This document shows, in pieces, positions 17,575 through 25,013 of a DNA stretch of 64,000 nt (position 1 is the first letter of the stretch; the number at the start of each line of letters is the position of its first letter). Location: NCBI RefSeq assembly GCF_002938435.1, contig NZ_POQT01000007.1, forward strand, positions 1 through 64,000, written 5' to 3'. Both the position numbers and the translations under genes were made by a program. The notes below the pieces were generated by a model. That model ran no database searches. It was given only the letters and a program-made list of their open reading frames with translations, and was not told where the DNA came from. The stretch comes from Blastococcus saxobsidens (lineage in GTDB: Bacteria; Actinomycetota; Actinomycetes; Mycobacteriales; Geodermatophilaceae).

Positions 17575-18045
17575 ATGGGCCTCTACGCCGCCTACGGGTC
17601 GAACATGGATCCGGCGCAGATGCTGCGCCGCTGCCCGTCGTCGCCGCACACCGGCACCGGCTGGATCCGCGGCTGGCGGCTGACCTTCGGCGGCGAGGAG
17701 CTGGGCTGGGAGGGCGCGCTCGCCACCCTCGTCCCGGCGGAGGACGACGGGGTGGGCGGGGACACCGATGCGGTCTTCGTCGCGTTGTACGACCTCACCG
17801 AGGCCGACGAGCGGGCGCTGGACTCGTGGGAGGGTGCCGACTCGGGCCTCTACCGCCGGGTGCACCTGCGGGTGCACACCCTCGGCGGCGACGTCGTCGC
17901 CTACGCCTACGTGCTCGACGCCTTCGAGGGCGGGTTGCCCTCGGCCCGCCACCTCGGCGCGATCGCCGACGGCGCGGAGGCCGCCGGCGCCCCCGACGAC
18001 TACGTCCACGAACTCCGCGCGCGCCCCTGCCGCTCCGCCTTCTGA
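17575..18045 (+). CDS. Gamma-glutamylcyclotransferase-family protein (Rv3304-like)
   Basis: 156-residue protein of the GGCT/AIG2-like fold, which in studied members releases 5-oxoproline from gamma-glutamyl compounds. The N-terminus LYAAYGSNMDPAQM carries the family YGSN loop; the middle has DLTEADERALDSWEG with the likely acidic active-site residue, followed by YRRVHLRV. It is divergent from lpdA, the same pairing as Rv3303c/Rv3304. Substrate is not established. It converges on the membrane protein gene with only 7 bp between stops. Confidence 0.82.
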   Translation: MGLYAAYGSNMDPAQMLRRCPSSPHTGTGWIRGWRLTFGGEELGWEGALATLVPAEDDGVGGDTDAVFVALYDLTEADERALDSWEGADSGLYRRVHLRVHTLGGDVVAYAYVLDAFEGGLPSARHLGAIADGAEAAGAPDDYVHELRARPCRSAF

Positions 18046-18052
18046 TCCCCGG

Positions 18053-20227
18053 TCAGGGGGACAGACGCAGGATGACCGTCGTGTCCGTCGCGAACGCCTG
18101 CGCGGCGTGGGCACCCCAGTCCCGGTTCGACGTCGAGGCCAGGTCGACGACCACCCACCGGACACCCGCGTCCCAGAGCATCCGGGCGTCGGCCTCGTTC
18201 GGCGCGTCCACGAACCGCCGCGACACGTCGATCCGGTCCCGCACCCAGGCAGGGTGCGGCAGGCCGTCGAGGTAGTCCGCCCCCTGCACGTACATCCGCC
18301 GGTCGGCCAGCGCGGCATCCAGGAACCACCGGTGCCGGCCGCAGGTGGCCGCCTGGTCCCCGGGAGCGCTGCACTGCCGGTTGGTGGCCACCACGTCGTC
18401 CACCGCCGAGTGCACCCGCAGCCAGTCCAGCGCGGCGGCGTGCGCCGGCGACCAGGCCATCGGCGCCTCCGGGGCAGCGGGCGCCGGGGCCGGGGCCCGC
18501 GCGCTGTCCAGCACCGCGGCCTGACCCGACGTCAGCGCGGCGATCGACAGCGCCCAAGCCAGCGCCGCCGTGGCGCCGACCGCACCCGCGCGGACACGGG
18601 CCGGACCGCCCCGCCACCACCGGTGCAGGAGCAGCCCGAGGGCCAGGAGCAGCGGCAGCCCCCAGACCGCGTAGGGCGAGAGCCAGGCCAGCCGCTGAGG
18701 CACGGACAGCAGCCCCACGACACCGGCCGCCACCCCGACGCCGGCCGCCGTCCACAGCGTGGCGGCGGGCAGCCGGTCCAGCGCGACCCCCAGCCCGGCC
18801 GCCGCCACCACCGAGACGGCCACCCCCGCCGAGATCGGGAAGTAGGTCTGGCTGAGGCCGGGGTGACCGAGCACCGCGGCGAAGAGCAACCCCGCCCCGG
18901 CCGCCCCCAGCGCGAACCACACCTCCGGCCGGGCCCGGCGCCCGAGCAGCACCAGCAATCCCGCCCACTTGGCCGCGAACACCAGGACCACCGCCACCGT
19001 GCCGAGGACCAGGCCCAGCCACCCCGACCCGTCCCACACGCCGAAGGCGCGGGCAGTGGCCCCGGGCTCCAGGAACAGGTCACCCGCGCTCCCCATGACG
19101 AGGACGACGAAGGCGACGGCGACCGCGCCGAGGACGACGAGCAGCGCGGTCAGCGCGCGCCTCCGGTTGTCCCGGTCGCGCAGCCCGGCCACGGCGAGCA
19201 GGCCGACCCCGCCCCCGAGCACCGCGGCGAAGCTGGTCTTGCCGCCGACGCAGCCGACGGCGAAGAGGGCCAGGAAGGCGTAGGGCCACCGGAGCGTCCC
19301 GCGGAGCAGGTCGGTGATGACCACGGCGGCGCCCAGCAGGGACAGCGCGCCGAAGCCGAGGGACGGTGAGAGCAGGGAGTGCTGCAGGAAGGTGATCGAC
19401 GAGGCGCTCGCGACGTTGAGGCCCACGGCGACCAGCAGGACCGCCAGGGCCGGCACCGCGCGGTGGGTCGACAGCCGCCGGCTCCACGTCCAGACCAGGC
19501 ACAGGATGCCGAGAAAGACGACCAGCGGCAGGACGCGGGTCAGGACGACGAAGGCGTCGGCACCCGCGGCGTCCGTCGTCGCGCCCGACCAGGCGTGCAC
19601 GAACCAGTGGTAACGGACCGGGTTCCCCGCGGCGAAGATGCTGTCGCCCGGCCCCCAGGTGGCCAGGGACGTGGCCAGCGCCTCGTGGTAGGGGATGTCG
19701 ACGTAGTAGCTGCGCCAGCCGTCGAAGGACAGCGGGTGCGCCCGCCAGAACGACCACACGTAGACCAGCGCCACCGCCAGGCCCGCGCCCACGCTGCCGA
19801 GCTCGTCGAACGCGGGACGCACGACGGTGCCCGCGCGTAGACGGGCGCGGACGGCCGGCGCCAGGAGGGCGGCGGCGAGAGCCGCGGTGGGTGCCAGCCA
19901 GCCGAGCGGGGCCAGCGGTGTCGGCCGCAGCAGCTGCGCGCCGAGCATGGCGAGCAGCAGACCGATCGCCGTCCCCATGCCGATCAGCTCGCTGACCGAC
20001 AGTCCGGCCGGCCCTTGCGCCAGCCGCCAGAGCAGCGCCCCGGTGCCCACCTGCACGCCGACGACGAGGACGAGGACGAAGGCCTGGAGTGGGTCGACGT
20101 CACCCGCGACCAGCAGCGTCCAGCCGGCCACGGCGAGCCCGCACGGGACCGCCCAGGCGACGCGCGCGCCCTCCGGACGCAGCCGCCCCTCCGGCGGCGT
20201 CCCCCGCTCCAGCAGTGTCGCGGTCAC
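18053..20227 (-). CDS. Large polytopic membrane protein, GT-C glycosyltransferase-like
   Basis: 724-residue membrane protein with a dozen or more hydrophobic helices and a soluble C-terminal domain of about 170 residues. The first long extracytoplasmic loop (SFDGWRSYYVDIPYHEALATSLAT...NPVRYHWFVHAWSG) has the acidic/aromatic look of GT-C transferases that use polyprenyl-phosphate sugars. The C-terminal part (AAALDWLRVHSAVDDVVATNRQC) resembles the soluble end of such proteins. Its GTG overlaps the stop of the acyltransferase/ketoisomerase gene (GTGA), placing it last in the aminosugar glycan operon. It is the best local candidate for the enzyme that puts the finished sugar on its acceptor. Exact family uncertain. 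Confidence 0.72.
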   Translation of the reverse strand: MTATLLERGTPPEGRLRPEGARVAWAVPCGLAVAGWTLLVAGDVDPLQAFVLVLVVGVQVGTGALLWRLAQGPAGLSVSELIGMGTAIGLLLAMLGAQLLRPTPLAPLGWLAPTAALAAALLAPAVRARLRAGTVVRPAFDELGSVGAGLAVALVYVWSFWRAHPLSFDGWRSYYVDIPYHEALATSLATWGPGDSIFAAGNPVRYHWFVHAWSGATTDAAGADAFVVLTRVLPLVVFLGILCLVWTWSRRLSTHRAVPALAVLLVAVGLNVASASSITFLQHSLLSPSLGFGALSLLGAAVVITDLLRGTLRWPYAFLALFAVGCVGGKTSFAAVLGGGVGLLAVAGLRDRDNRRRALTALLVVLGAVAVAFVVLVMGSAGDLFLEPGATARAFGVWDGSGWLGLVLGTVAVVLVFAAKWAGLLVLLGRRARPEVWFALGAAGAGLLFAAVLGHPGLSQTYFPISAGVAVSVVAAAGLGVALDRLPAATLWTAAGVGVAAGVVGLLSVPQRLAWLSPYAVWGLPLLLALGLLLHRWWRGGPARVRAGAVGATAALAWALSIAALTSGQAAVLDSARAPAPAPAAPEAPMAWSPAHAAALDWLRVHSAVDDVVATNRQCSAPGDQAATCGRHRWFLDAALADRRMYVQGADYLDGLPHPAWVRDRIDVSRRFVDAPNEADARMLWDAGVRWVVVDLASTSNRDWGAHAAQAFATDTTVILRLSP

Positions 20228-21162
20228 GAGGACGCGGCCCGGGCGACCTCGGCGAGGAACTCGTCGTGGTCGCGGATGTAGTCGTCGGGGTCGTAGGGGT
20301 CCGACGCCAGGACCAGCAGGACGGCGTCGGAGGAATACCGGTACTGCGTTCCCCAGATCATCGGCTCCATGTGCAGGGCGAGGTCCGGCCGGTCCAGCAC
20401 GAACTCCTGCCGTCCGGTGCCGTCGTCGACCAGGGCGCTCACGCTGCCCTGGACGCAGACGAGGAGCTGATGGCACTGGCGGTGCGCGTGCGCTCCGCGC
20501 ACGTCGGTCGAGGGAACCCCGAAGACGGTGAAGAACCGCTGCGGCACGAACGGGAGGTCGCCGCCGAAGTTGGCGGCGACGAGACTGCCGCGGAGGTCGT
20601 CCGCTCGGGTCAGCCGGACCAGGTTCGCACCCGGGACGCGACTGGTCTGCACGTGGCGCGGATCGCCCCGCCGGTCGGTGACCTCGCCGGGACCGGCGTC
20701 CACGTACCCGACGATCCGCGCCGGGTTGCCCGCCACGATGGCATGGGGAGGTACGTCCTTGGTGACCACCGCTCCGGCACCGACCATGGCCTGCCGGCCG
20801 ATCGAGACACCCGGCAGGATCGTCGCGTTCGCCCCCAGGGAGGCCCCGGGGCCGACGGTGGTGCGCGCGAAGGTCTCCGGGTAGACCTTGCTCCGGGGAT
20901 AGCGGTCGTTCGTGAACGTCACGTTGGGGCCGACGAAGACGTCGTCGGCCAGCCGGGTGCCGTCCCAGAGCTGCACCCCGCACTTCACGGTCACGCGGTC
21001 CCCCACCACGACGTCGTTCTCCACGAAGACGTGGTCGCAGATGTTGCACTCCGCGCCGATCCGGGCACCGGGGAGCACATGGGCGAACGCCCAGATCCGG
21101 GTGCCCTCGCCGATGGTGGTGCTCTCGCAGAGGCCCTGGTCGTGGACGAAGTAGTTCAGCAC
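20224..21162 (-). CDS. Bifunctional sugar N-acyltransferase / dTDP-sugar 3,4-ketoisomerase (WxcM/FdtD-like fusion)
   Basis: 312-residue two-domain protein. Residues about 10-155 form a left-handed beta-helix acyltransferase (hexapeptide repeats, e.g. IGEGTRIWAFAHVLPGARIG and the AIVAGNPARIVG end). Residues about 178-305 are a FdtA/WxcM-type cupin with RGAHAHRQCHQ (His225, His227, His231) and the PMIWGTQYRYSSDAVLLVLA block. In known pathways the cupin isomerises dTDP-4-keto-6-deoxyglucose to the 3-keto sugar, an aminotransferase adds the 3-amino group, and the acyltransferase acylates it. The DegT aminotransferase gene lies three genes upstream in the same operon. GTG start with AGGAG 5 nt before; overlaps gtrA by 7 nt. 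Confidence 0.85.
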   Translation of the reverse strand: MLNYFVHDQGLCESTTIGEGTRIWAFAHVLPGARIGAECNICDHVFVENDVVVGDRVTVKCGVQLWDGTRLADDVFVGPNVTFTNDRYPRSKVYPETFARTTVGPGASLGANATILPGVSIGRQAMVGAGAVVTKDVPPHAIVAGNPARIVGYVDAGPGEVTDRRGDPRHVQTSRVPGANLVRLTRADDLRGSLVAANFGGDLPFVPQRFFTVFGVPSTDVRGAHAHRQCHQLLVCVQGSVSALVDDGTGRQEFVLDRPDLALHMEPMIWGTQYRYSSDAVLLVLASDPYDPDDYIRDHDEFLAEVARAASS

Positions 21163-21569
21163 GGCTGCTCCTGGTCGTGGGACGACGTTGGTGTGGTGCG
21201 GGCGAAGATGAGGCGGCCGCCGAGAAAGCTCAGCGGAGCAGTCACGGCCACCGTCGCGAGGGCCAGCGGCAGCGGCGCCCAGTCGTGGCCGCGGTCGAGC
21301 AGGCCGACGACCCCCAGCCCGATGGCGTAGACGCCCAGGTACCAGGAGACGAAGAGCGCCCGGCGGGCCCACGACCGTTCCGCGCGGAAGACGTAGCTGT
21401 TGGTCATCGCGGTGGTGAACGCCAGGCCGAGGACGTAGACGAGGGTATAGGCGATGGCGGCGTCCATGAACTGCGCGAGCACCGCCAGCGCGGCCGCCGT
21501 CACGGCGGTGTTGGCACCGCCGACGAGGAGGAACCGCCAGATCTGGCCGGAGGAGTCAGTTGTCGACAC
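21156..21569 (-). CDS. GtrA-family membrane protein
   Basis: 137 residues with four predicted helices and the GtrA pattern (FLLVGGANTAVTAAALAVL at the start, TNSYVFRAERSW in the middle, FLGGRLIFAR at the end). GtrA proteins are thought to flip polyprenyl-phosphate-linked sugars or assist their transfer. It overlaps its GtrB-like partner by 14 nt and the downstream fusion gene by 7 nt, so the three are made together. Confidence 0.88.
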   Translation of the reverse strand: MSTTDSSGQIWRFLLVGGANTAVTAAALAVLAQFMDAAIAYTLVYVLGLAFTTAMTNSYVFRAERSWARRALFVSWYLGVYAIGLGVVGLLDRGHDWAPLPLALATVAVTAPLSFLGGRLIFARTTPTSSHDQEQPC

Positions 21570-22527
21570 GATTGCGCGCCAGGAACTTCTCGTGCGTCAT
21601 CGCCACGGCCGCGGGCCTGCCCTTGCTGTTCTCGTAGGTGCGCCAGACGTAGGAGCCCACGACGCCGAGCCCGAACAGGAGGGTGAACGTCGAGAGCAGC
21701 ACGACCAGCATCAGCGGCGTGTAGCCGGCCTGCTGGATGGCGCCGGTGAGCCGGGCGGCGACCAGTCCCGCCCCGGTGAGCAGGGTGAGGACGCCGCCGA
21801 CGGCGCCGACGAGCGTGAGGAGCGTGATCGGCACGTCGGTGAAGGAGTAGACGCTGTCGAGGAAGTACCGCAGCTTGCGCCCGAAAGTCCAGCCGCTGCG
21901 CCCCTCGGTCCGCGGTGACCGCCGGTAGGGCACCTCCGCGCGCCGGAACCCGAGCCAGTACAGCAGGCCCACCAGACTCGAGTGCGACTCGTCGAGCGCG
22001 ACGAGCTCGTCGGCCACCTGCCGGGTGCAGCCGAAGATGTCCACGCCACCCGCGGGGATCTCGCGGTGCACCCACCGCCGGTACACCGACCAGAAGACCC
22101 GGGACAGCAGCATGCTGGTCCGAGGGTCGTCGCGGCTCTCCCGGGTGCCCACGGCCACGTCGACGTCGCCCGTCGACAGCCGCGCGAACAGCTCCTCGAC
22201 CAGCTCCGGCGGCTCCTGCAGGTCGGCGGCCATCGCGGCGATGTACCGCCCCTCCGCCGCGGCGAAGCCGGTACGGAGAGCGGCGAAGGAGCCGAAGTTG
22301 CGCGAGTGGGCCACCAGCTGCGAGGGGAAGGCCGCCGACCGGAGGAGGCGCCGCAGCACCACGAGGGACCCGTCAGGCGAGCCGTCGACGACGAAGACCG
22401 CCTCCATGTGGCCGTCGAGCCGGTGGGCCATGACCTCCAGCCGCTCGAGCAGGGCCGGCAGCGTGGCCTCGTTGCCGTACACCGGCACGACGACGGAGTA
22501 GCGGACGTCCCCCGGCTCAGAGATCAC
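21556..22527 (-). CDS. GtrB-like family 2 glycosyltransferase (polyprenyl-phosphate sugar transferase)
   Basis: 323-residue GT2 enzyme predicted to load a sugar from a nucleotide donor onto polyprenyl phosphate at the inner face of the membrane. The catalytic domain (YSVVVPVYGNEATLPALL; VFVVDGSPDGS; AMAADLQEPPELVEELF with the DxQ/DxD-type metal site) is followed by two C-terminal transmembrane helices and VGSYVWRTYENSKGRP. It is followed by gtrA, the normal GtrB/GtrA pair, and preceded by the aminotransferase (11-nt overlap). A clear paralog is encoded on the other strand at 23913-25013. Confidence 0.88.
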   Translation of the reverse strand: MISEPGDVRYSVVVPVYGNEATLPALLERLEVMAHRLDGHMEAVFVVDGSPDGSLVVLRRLLRSAAFPSQLVAHSRNFGSFAALRTGFAAAEGRYIAAMAADLQEPPELVEELFARLSTGDVDVAVGTRESRDDPRTSMLLSRVFWSVYRRWVHREIPAGGVDIFGCTRQVADELVALDESHSSLVGLLYWLGFRRAEVPYRRSPRTEGRSGWTFGRKLRYFLDSVYSFTDVPITLLTLVGAVGGVLTLLTGAGLVAARLTGAIQQAGYTPLMLVVLLSTFTLLFGLGVVGSYVWRTYENSKGRPAAVAMTHEKFLARNRVDN

Positions 22528-23656
22528 GGAGCACGGTGCAGACGCGGTCCACCTCGTCCTTCCCGAGCTCGGGGAAGCACGGAAGGGTGAGGATCCGCCC
22601 GGCCATCTCCTCCGTCACCGGCAGCGACACGCTCGCGAAGTGGTCGACGAACGGGGCCTGCTGGTGGTCGGGTACCGGGTAGTGGACATCGGACTGGATC
22701 CCGGCGGCGTCCAGGGCTGCCCGGACCGCTGCGCGGTCCTGGGCGACCAGCACGGCCAGGTGGCCGACGTGGTCGGCCCCCGATGCCGGGAGGACCCGCA
22801 CGCGGACCCCGTCGGCGGCCTCGACGTAGCGCGCGATCACCTCTCGACGGCGCTGGTTCCAGTCGTCGAGATGGGGCAGTCGCACCCGCAGGAAGGCGGC
22901 CTGGAGCTCGTCCAGGCGGCTGTTGCGGCCACCGTCCTGGCCGACCCGGTACTTCGCCTCCCAGCCGTACTGGCGCAGTCGGCGGGCCTGCTCGGCCACG
23001 TCCGGGCGGCGGGTGGTGATCGCGCCGCCGTCACCCAGCGCCCCGAGGTTCTTGGTCGGGTAGAAGCTGAAGGCAGCCACGTCGCCGAGCCCGCCGGCGC
23101 GCCGGCCCGGCTCTCCCGCACCCGCGGCCTGCGCGCAGTCCTCCAGCACCGCGACACCGCGAGCCCGCGCGACCGCGCGGATGCCGGCGACGTCGGCGAG
23201 CCGGCCGTAGAGGTGGGTGACGACGACGACCGAGACGTCGTCGCCCAGGACCGCCTCCACCGACTCCGGGGTGAGAAGGAGGGTCTCGGGGTCCACGTCG
23301 GCGTACCGGGGGATCAGCCCCGCCCTGCGGATGGCCGTCGAGCTGTACATGCCCGCGTTGGCGGCAGTGACCACGACCGAGCCGGGGCTGGGGAGCAGCG
23401 ACTTCAGGGAGATCTCGAGCGCGTCGGTGCCGTTGCCGACTCCGATGCACTCGACGCCACCCAGGTACTCCCCGAACTCCCGCTCGAAGGCCTGGTGCTC
23501 CGGGCCGTGGACGTACCAGCCGTTGCGGAGCACCCGCGTGGCGGCCGCCTCCAGCTCCTCGGCGAGCGCCTCGTAGCCACGCTTGAGGTCGTTCAGCGGC
23601 ACTGCGGGCGAGGAACTCGCCACCGCGTCGGCCTTCTGCTCGGGCTCTCCGGCCAT
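22517..23656 (-). CDS. DegT/DnrJ/EryC1 PLP aminotransferase (dTDP-3-keto-6-deoxyhexose type)
   Basis: 379-residue PLP enzyme that adds an amino group to a keto sugar nucleotide. The PLP lysine is Lys202 in SFYPTKNLGALGDGGAI, with the EDCAQAAGA aspartate segment at 172-180 and the DVHYPVPDHQQ sequence typical of QdtB/FdtB-like 3-aminotransferases. With the FdtD/WxcM-like fusion in the same operon, it most likely makes dTDP-3-amino-3,6-dideoxyhexose. The ATG at 23656 has GGAGG 4 nt upstream; the frame extends 63 nt further without one. First gene of the leftward operon. Confidence 0.88.
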   Translation of the reverse strand: MAGEPEQKADAVASSSPAVPLNDLKRGYEALAEELEAAATRVLRNGWYVHGPEHQAFEREFGEYLGGVECIGVGNGTDALEISLKSLLPSPGSVVVTAANAGMYSSTAIRRAGLIPRYADVDPETLLLTPESVEAVLGDDVSVVVVTHLYGRLADVAGIRAVARARGVAVLEDCAQAAGAGEPGRRAGGLGDVAAFSFYPTKNLGALGDGGAITTRRPDVAEQARRLRQYGWEAKYRVGQDGGRNSRLDELQAAFLRVRLPHLDDWNQRRREVIARYVEAADGVRVRVLPASGADHVGHLAVLVAQDRAAVRAALDAAGIQSDVHYPVPDHQQAPFVDHFASVSLPVTEEMAGRILTLPCFPELGKDEVDRVCTVLRDL

Positions 23657-23912
23657 GCATCCTCCAAAGCTCCCGACCACGGTAACCGGTGCCGTCCGTG
23701 GACCCGGTCCGATGGTCACCCTCCGCGCTGCCGAGGCGGCACATCACTGCCCCAGCGACCACAGTGAACGCAGTCGTCCCACCGGCCGCACGTGCCTTGC
23801 GCGGGAAACGGGGAAACGGTCCGTCACATGCCACCCTCGGGACGTCATCTACGGATGAGCGGTCCACGGACGGCCCGCCGGAACGACGTGAACCAGACCG
23901 AGCGGGTGTGCG
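23657..23912. promoter_or_regulatory. Divergent promoter region of the glycan locus
   Basis: 256 bp between the leftward aminotransferase operon and the rightward GT2 gene. It is visibly less GC-rich than its surroundings and contains a short tandem GGAAACGG repeat near 23802-23817. No open frame or convincing -10/-35 pair could be picked. Confidence 0.4.
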
Positions 23913-25013
23913 ATGTCCCTGACCAACGTTGACCTGATGGCCCGGCCGGCCGTCCACGAGGGACACCGCACCGCGGCGTCGGTCGCGCGACCCGCCGCTC
24001 CGGTCGTCCCGGTGGCTCGCGCCTCCGCCGATGACCACACCCTCGCTCCGGAGTCCTGCGAGGTCGCGGTCACCTACTCCGTCGTCGTGCCGGTGTATGG
24101 CAACGAGGCCACCATCCCCCGGCTCGTCGCCCGGCTCGCCACGCTCTCGCGGGAAGCGGACGCCCCGCTCGAGGTCGTCTTCGTCGTCGACGGCTCCCCG
24201 GACGGGTCGCTGCTGCTGCTGCGCCGCCTGCTGCCCGGGTCCGGGCTCCGGGCGCAGCTGGTGACGCTGTCGCGGAACTACGGCTCGTTCCCCGCGATCC
24301 GGGCCGGCCTGGCCGTCGCCCGCGGTGACTTCGTGGCGGTGATGGCCGCCGACCTGCAGGAGCCGGTCTCCCTGGTGGAGGACATCTTCGCCCGGCTGGC
24401 CACCGGCGACTACGACGTGGCCGTGGGCGTCCGCGCGGGGCGCACCGACCCCGCGCTGTCCTCGCTGGCGTCCCGCACGTTCTGGGGGACCTACCGTCGG
24501 TTCGTCCAGAAGGATCTCCCCGCGGGCGGGGTCGACATGTTCGGCTGCACCCGGCAGGTGGCGACCGAACTGCTCCGCCTCGAGGAGTCGAACACCAGCC
24601 TCGTCGGCCTGCTCTACTGGCTCGGCTTCCGGCGCGCCGAGGTCCCCTACGTCCGTCAGGAACGCGAGCACGGGAAGAGCGGGTGGACCTTCAGGAAGAA
24701 GCTCCGGTACATGACCGACAGCATCTTCTCCTTCACCGACCTGCCGATCACCGTGCTGATCGCCGCCGGCCTGCTCGGGGTGGCGTCCTCCACCGTCGCC
24801 GGCGTCGCCGTGCTCCTGGCCTGGGCCACCGGCAACGTCGAGGTGGCGGGGTACACCCCGCTGATGCTCATGCTGTTCCTGCTGTGCTCGTCGATCCTGC
24901 TCGCCCTCGGCATCGTCGGGTCCTACGTCTGGCGGACGTACGAGAACAGCAAGCAGCGCCCCAGCGCGATCCCGATGGCGCACGAGCACTTCACGCCCGC
25001 CGAACGTGGTTGA
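23913..25013 (+). CDS. GtrB-like family 2 glycosyltransferase (paralog of 21556-22527)
   Basis: 366-residue GT2 enzyme with the same layout and many shared segments as the leftward copy (YSVVVPVYGNEAT; VFVVDGSPDGSLLLLRRLL; GVDMFGCTRQVATELL; TSLVGLLYWLGFRRAEVPY; VGSYVWRTYENSKQRP). It differs by an extra N-terminal stretch of about 50 residues rich in Ala, Pro and Val, so the true start could lie further in. Two C-terminal helices are present. The next gene, a polytopic membrane protein, overlaps it by 8 nt. No gtrA is next to this copy; it may share the one at 21156. Confidence 0.86.
   Translation: MSLTNVDLMARPAVHEGHRTAASVARPAAPVVPVARASADDHTLAPESCEVAVTYSVVVPVYGNEATIPRLVARLATLSREADAPLEVVFVVDGSPDGSLLLLRRLLPGSGLRAQLVTLSRNYGSFPAIRAGLAVARGDFVAVMAADLQEPVSLVEDIFARLATGDYDVAVGVRAGRTDPALSSLASRTFWGTYRRFVQKDLPAGGVDMFGCTRQVATELLRLEESNTSLVGLLYWLGFRRAEVPYVRQEREHGKSGWTFRKKLRYMTDSIFSFTDLPITVLIAAGLLGVASSTVAGVAVLLAWATGNVEVAGYTPLMLMLFLLCSSILLALGIVGSYVWRTYENSKQRPSAIPMAHEHFTPAERG

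Noticed and set aside
23657-23912. Possible ECF-type promoter (GGAAAC near 23809 with CGTC near 23840)
   Set aside because: The spacing of about 25 nt is too long for an ECF promoter.
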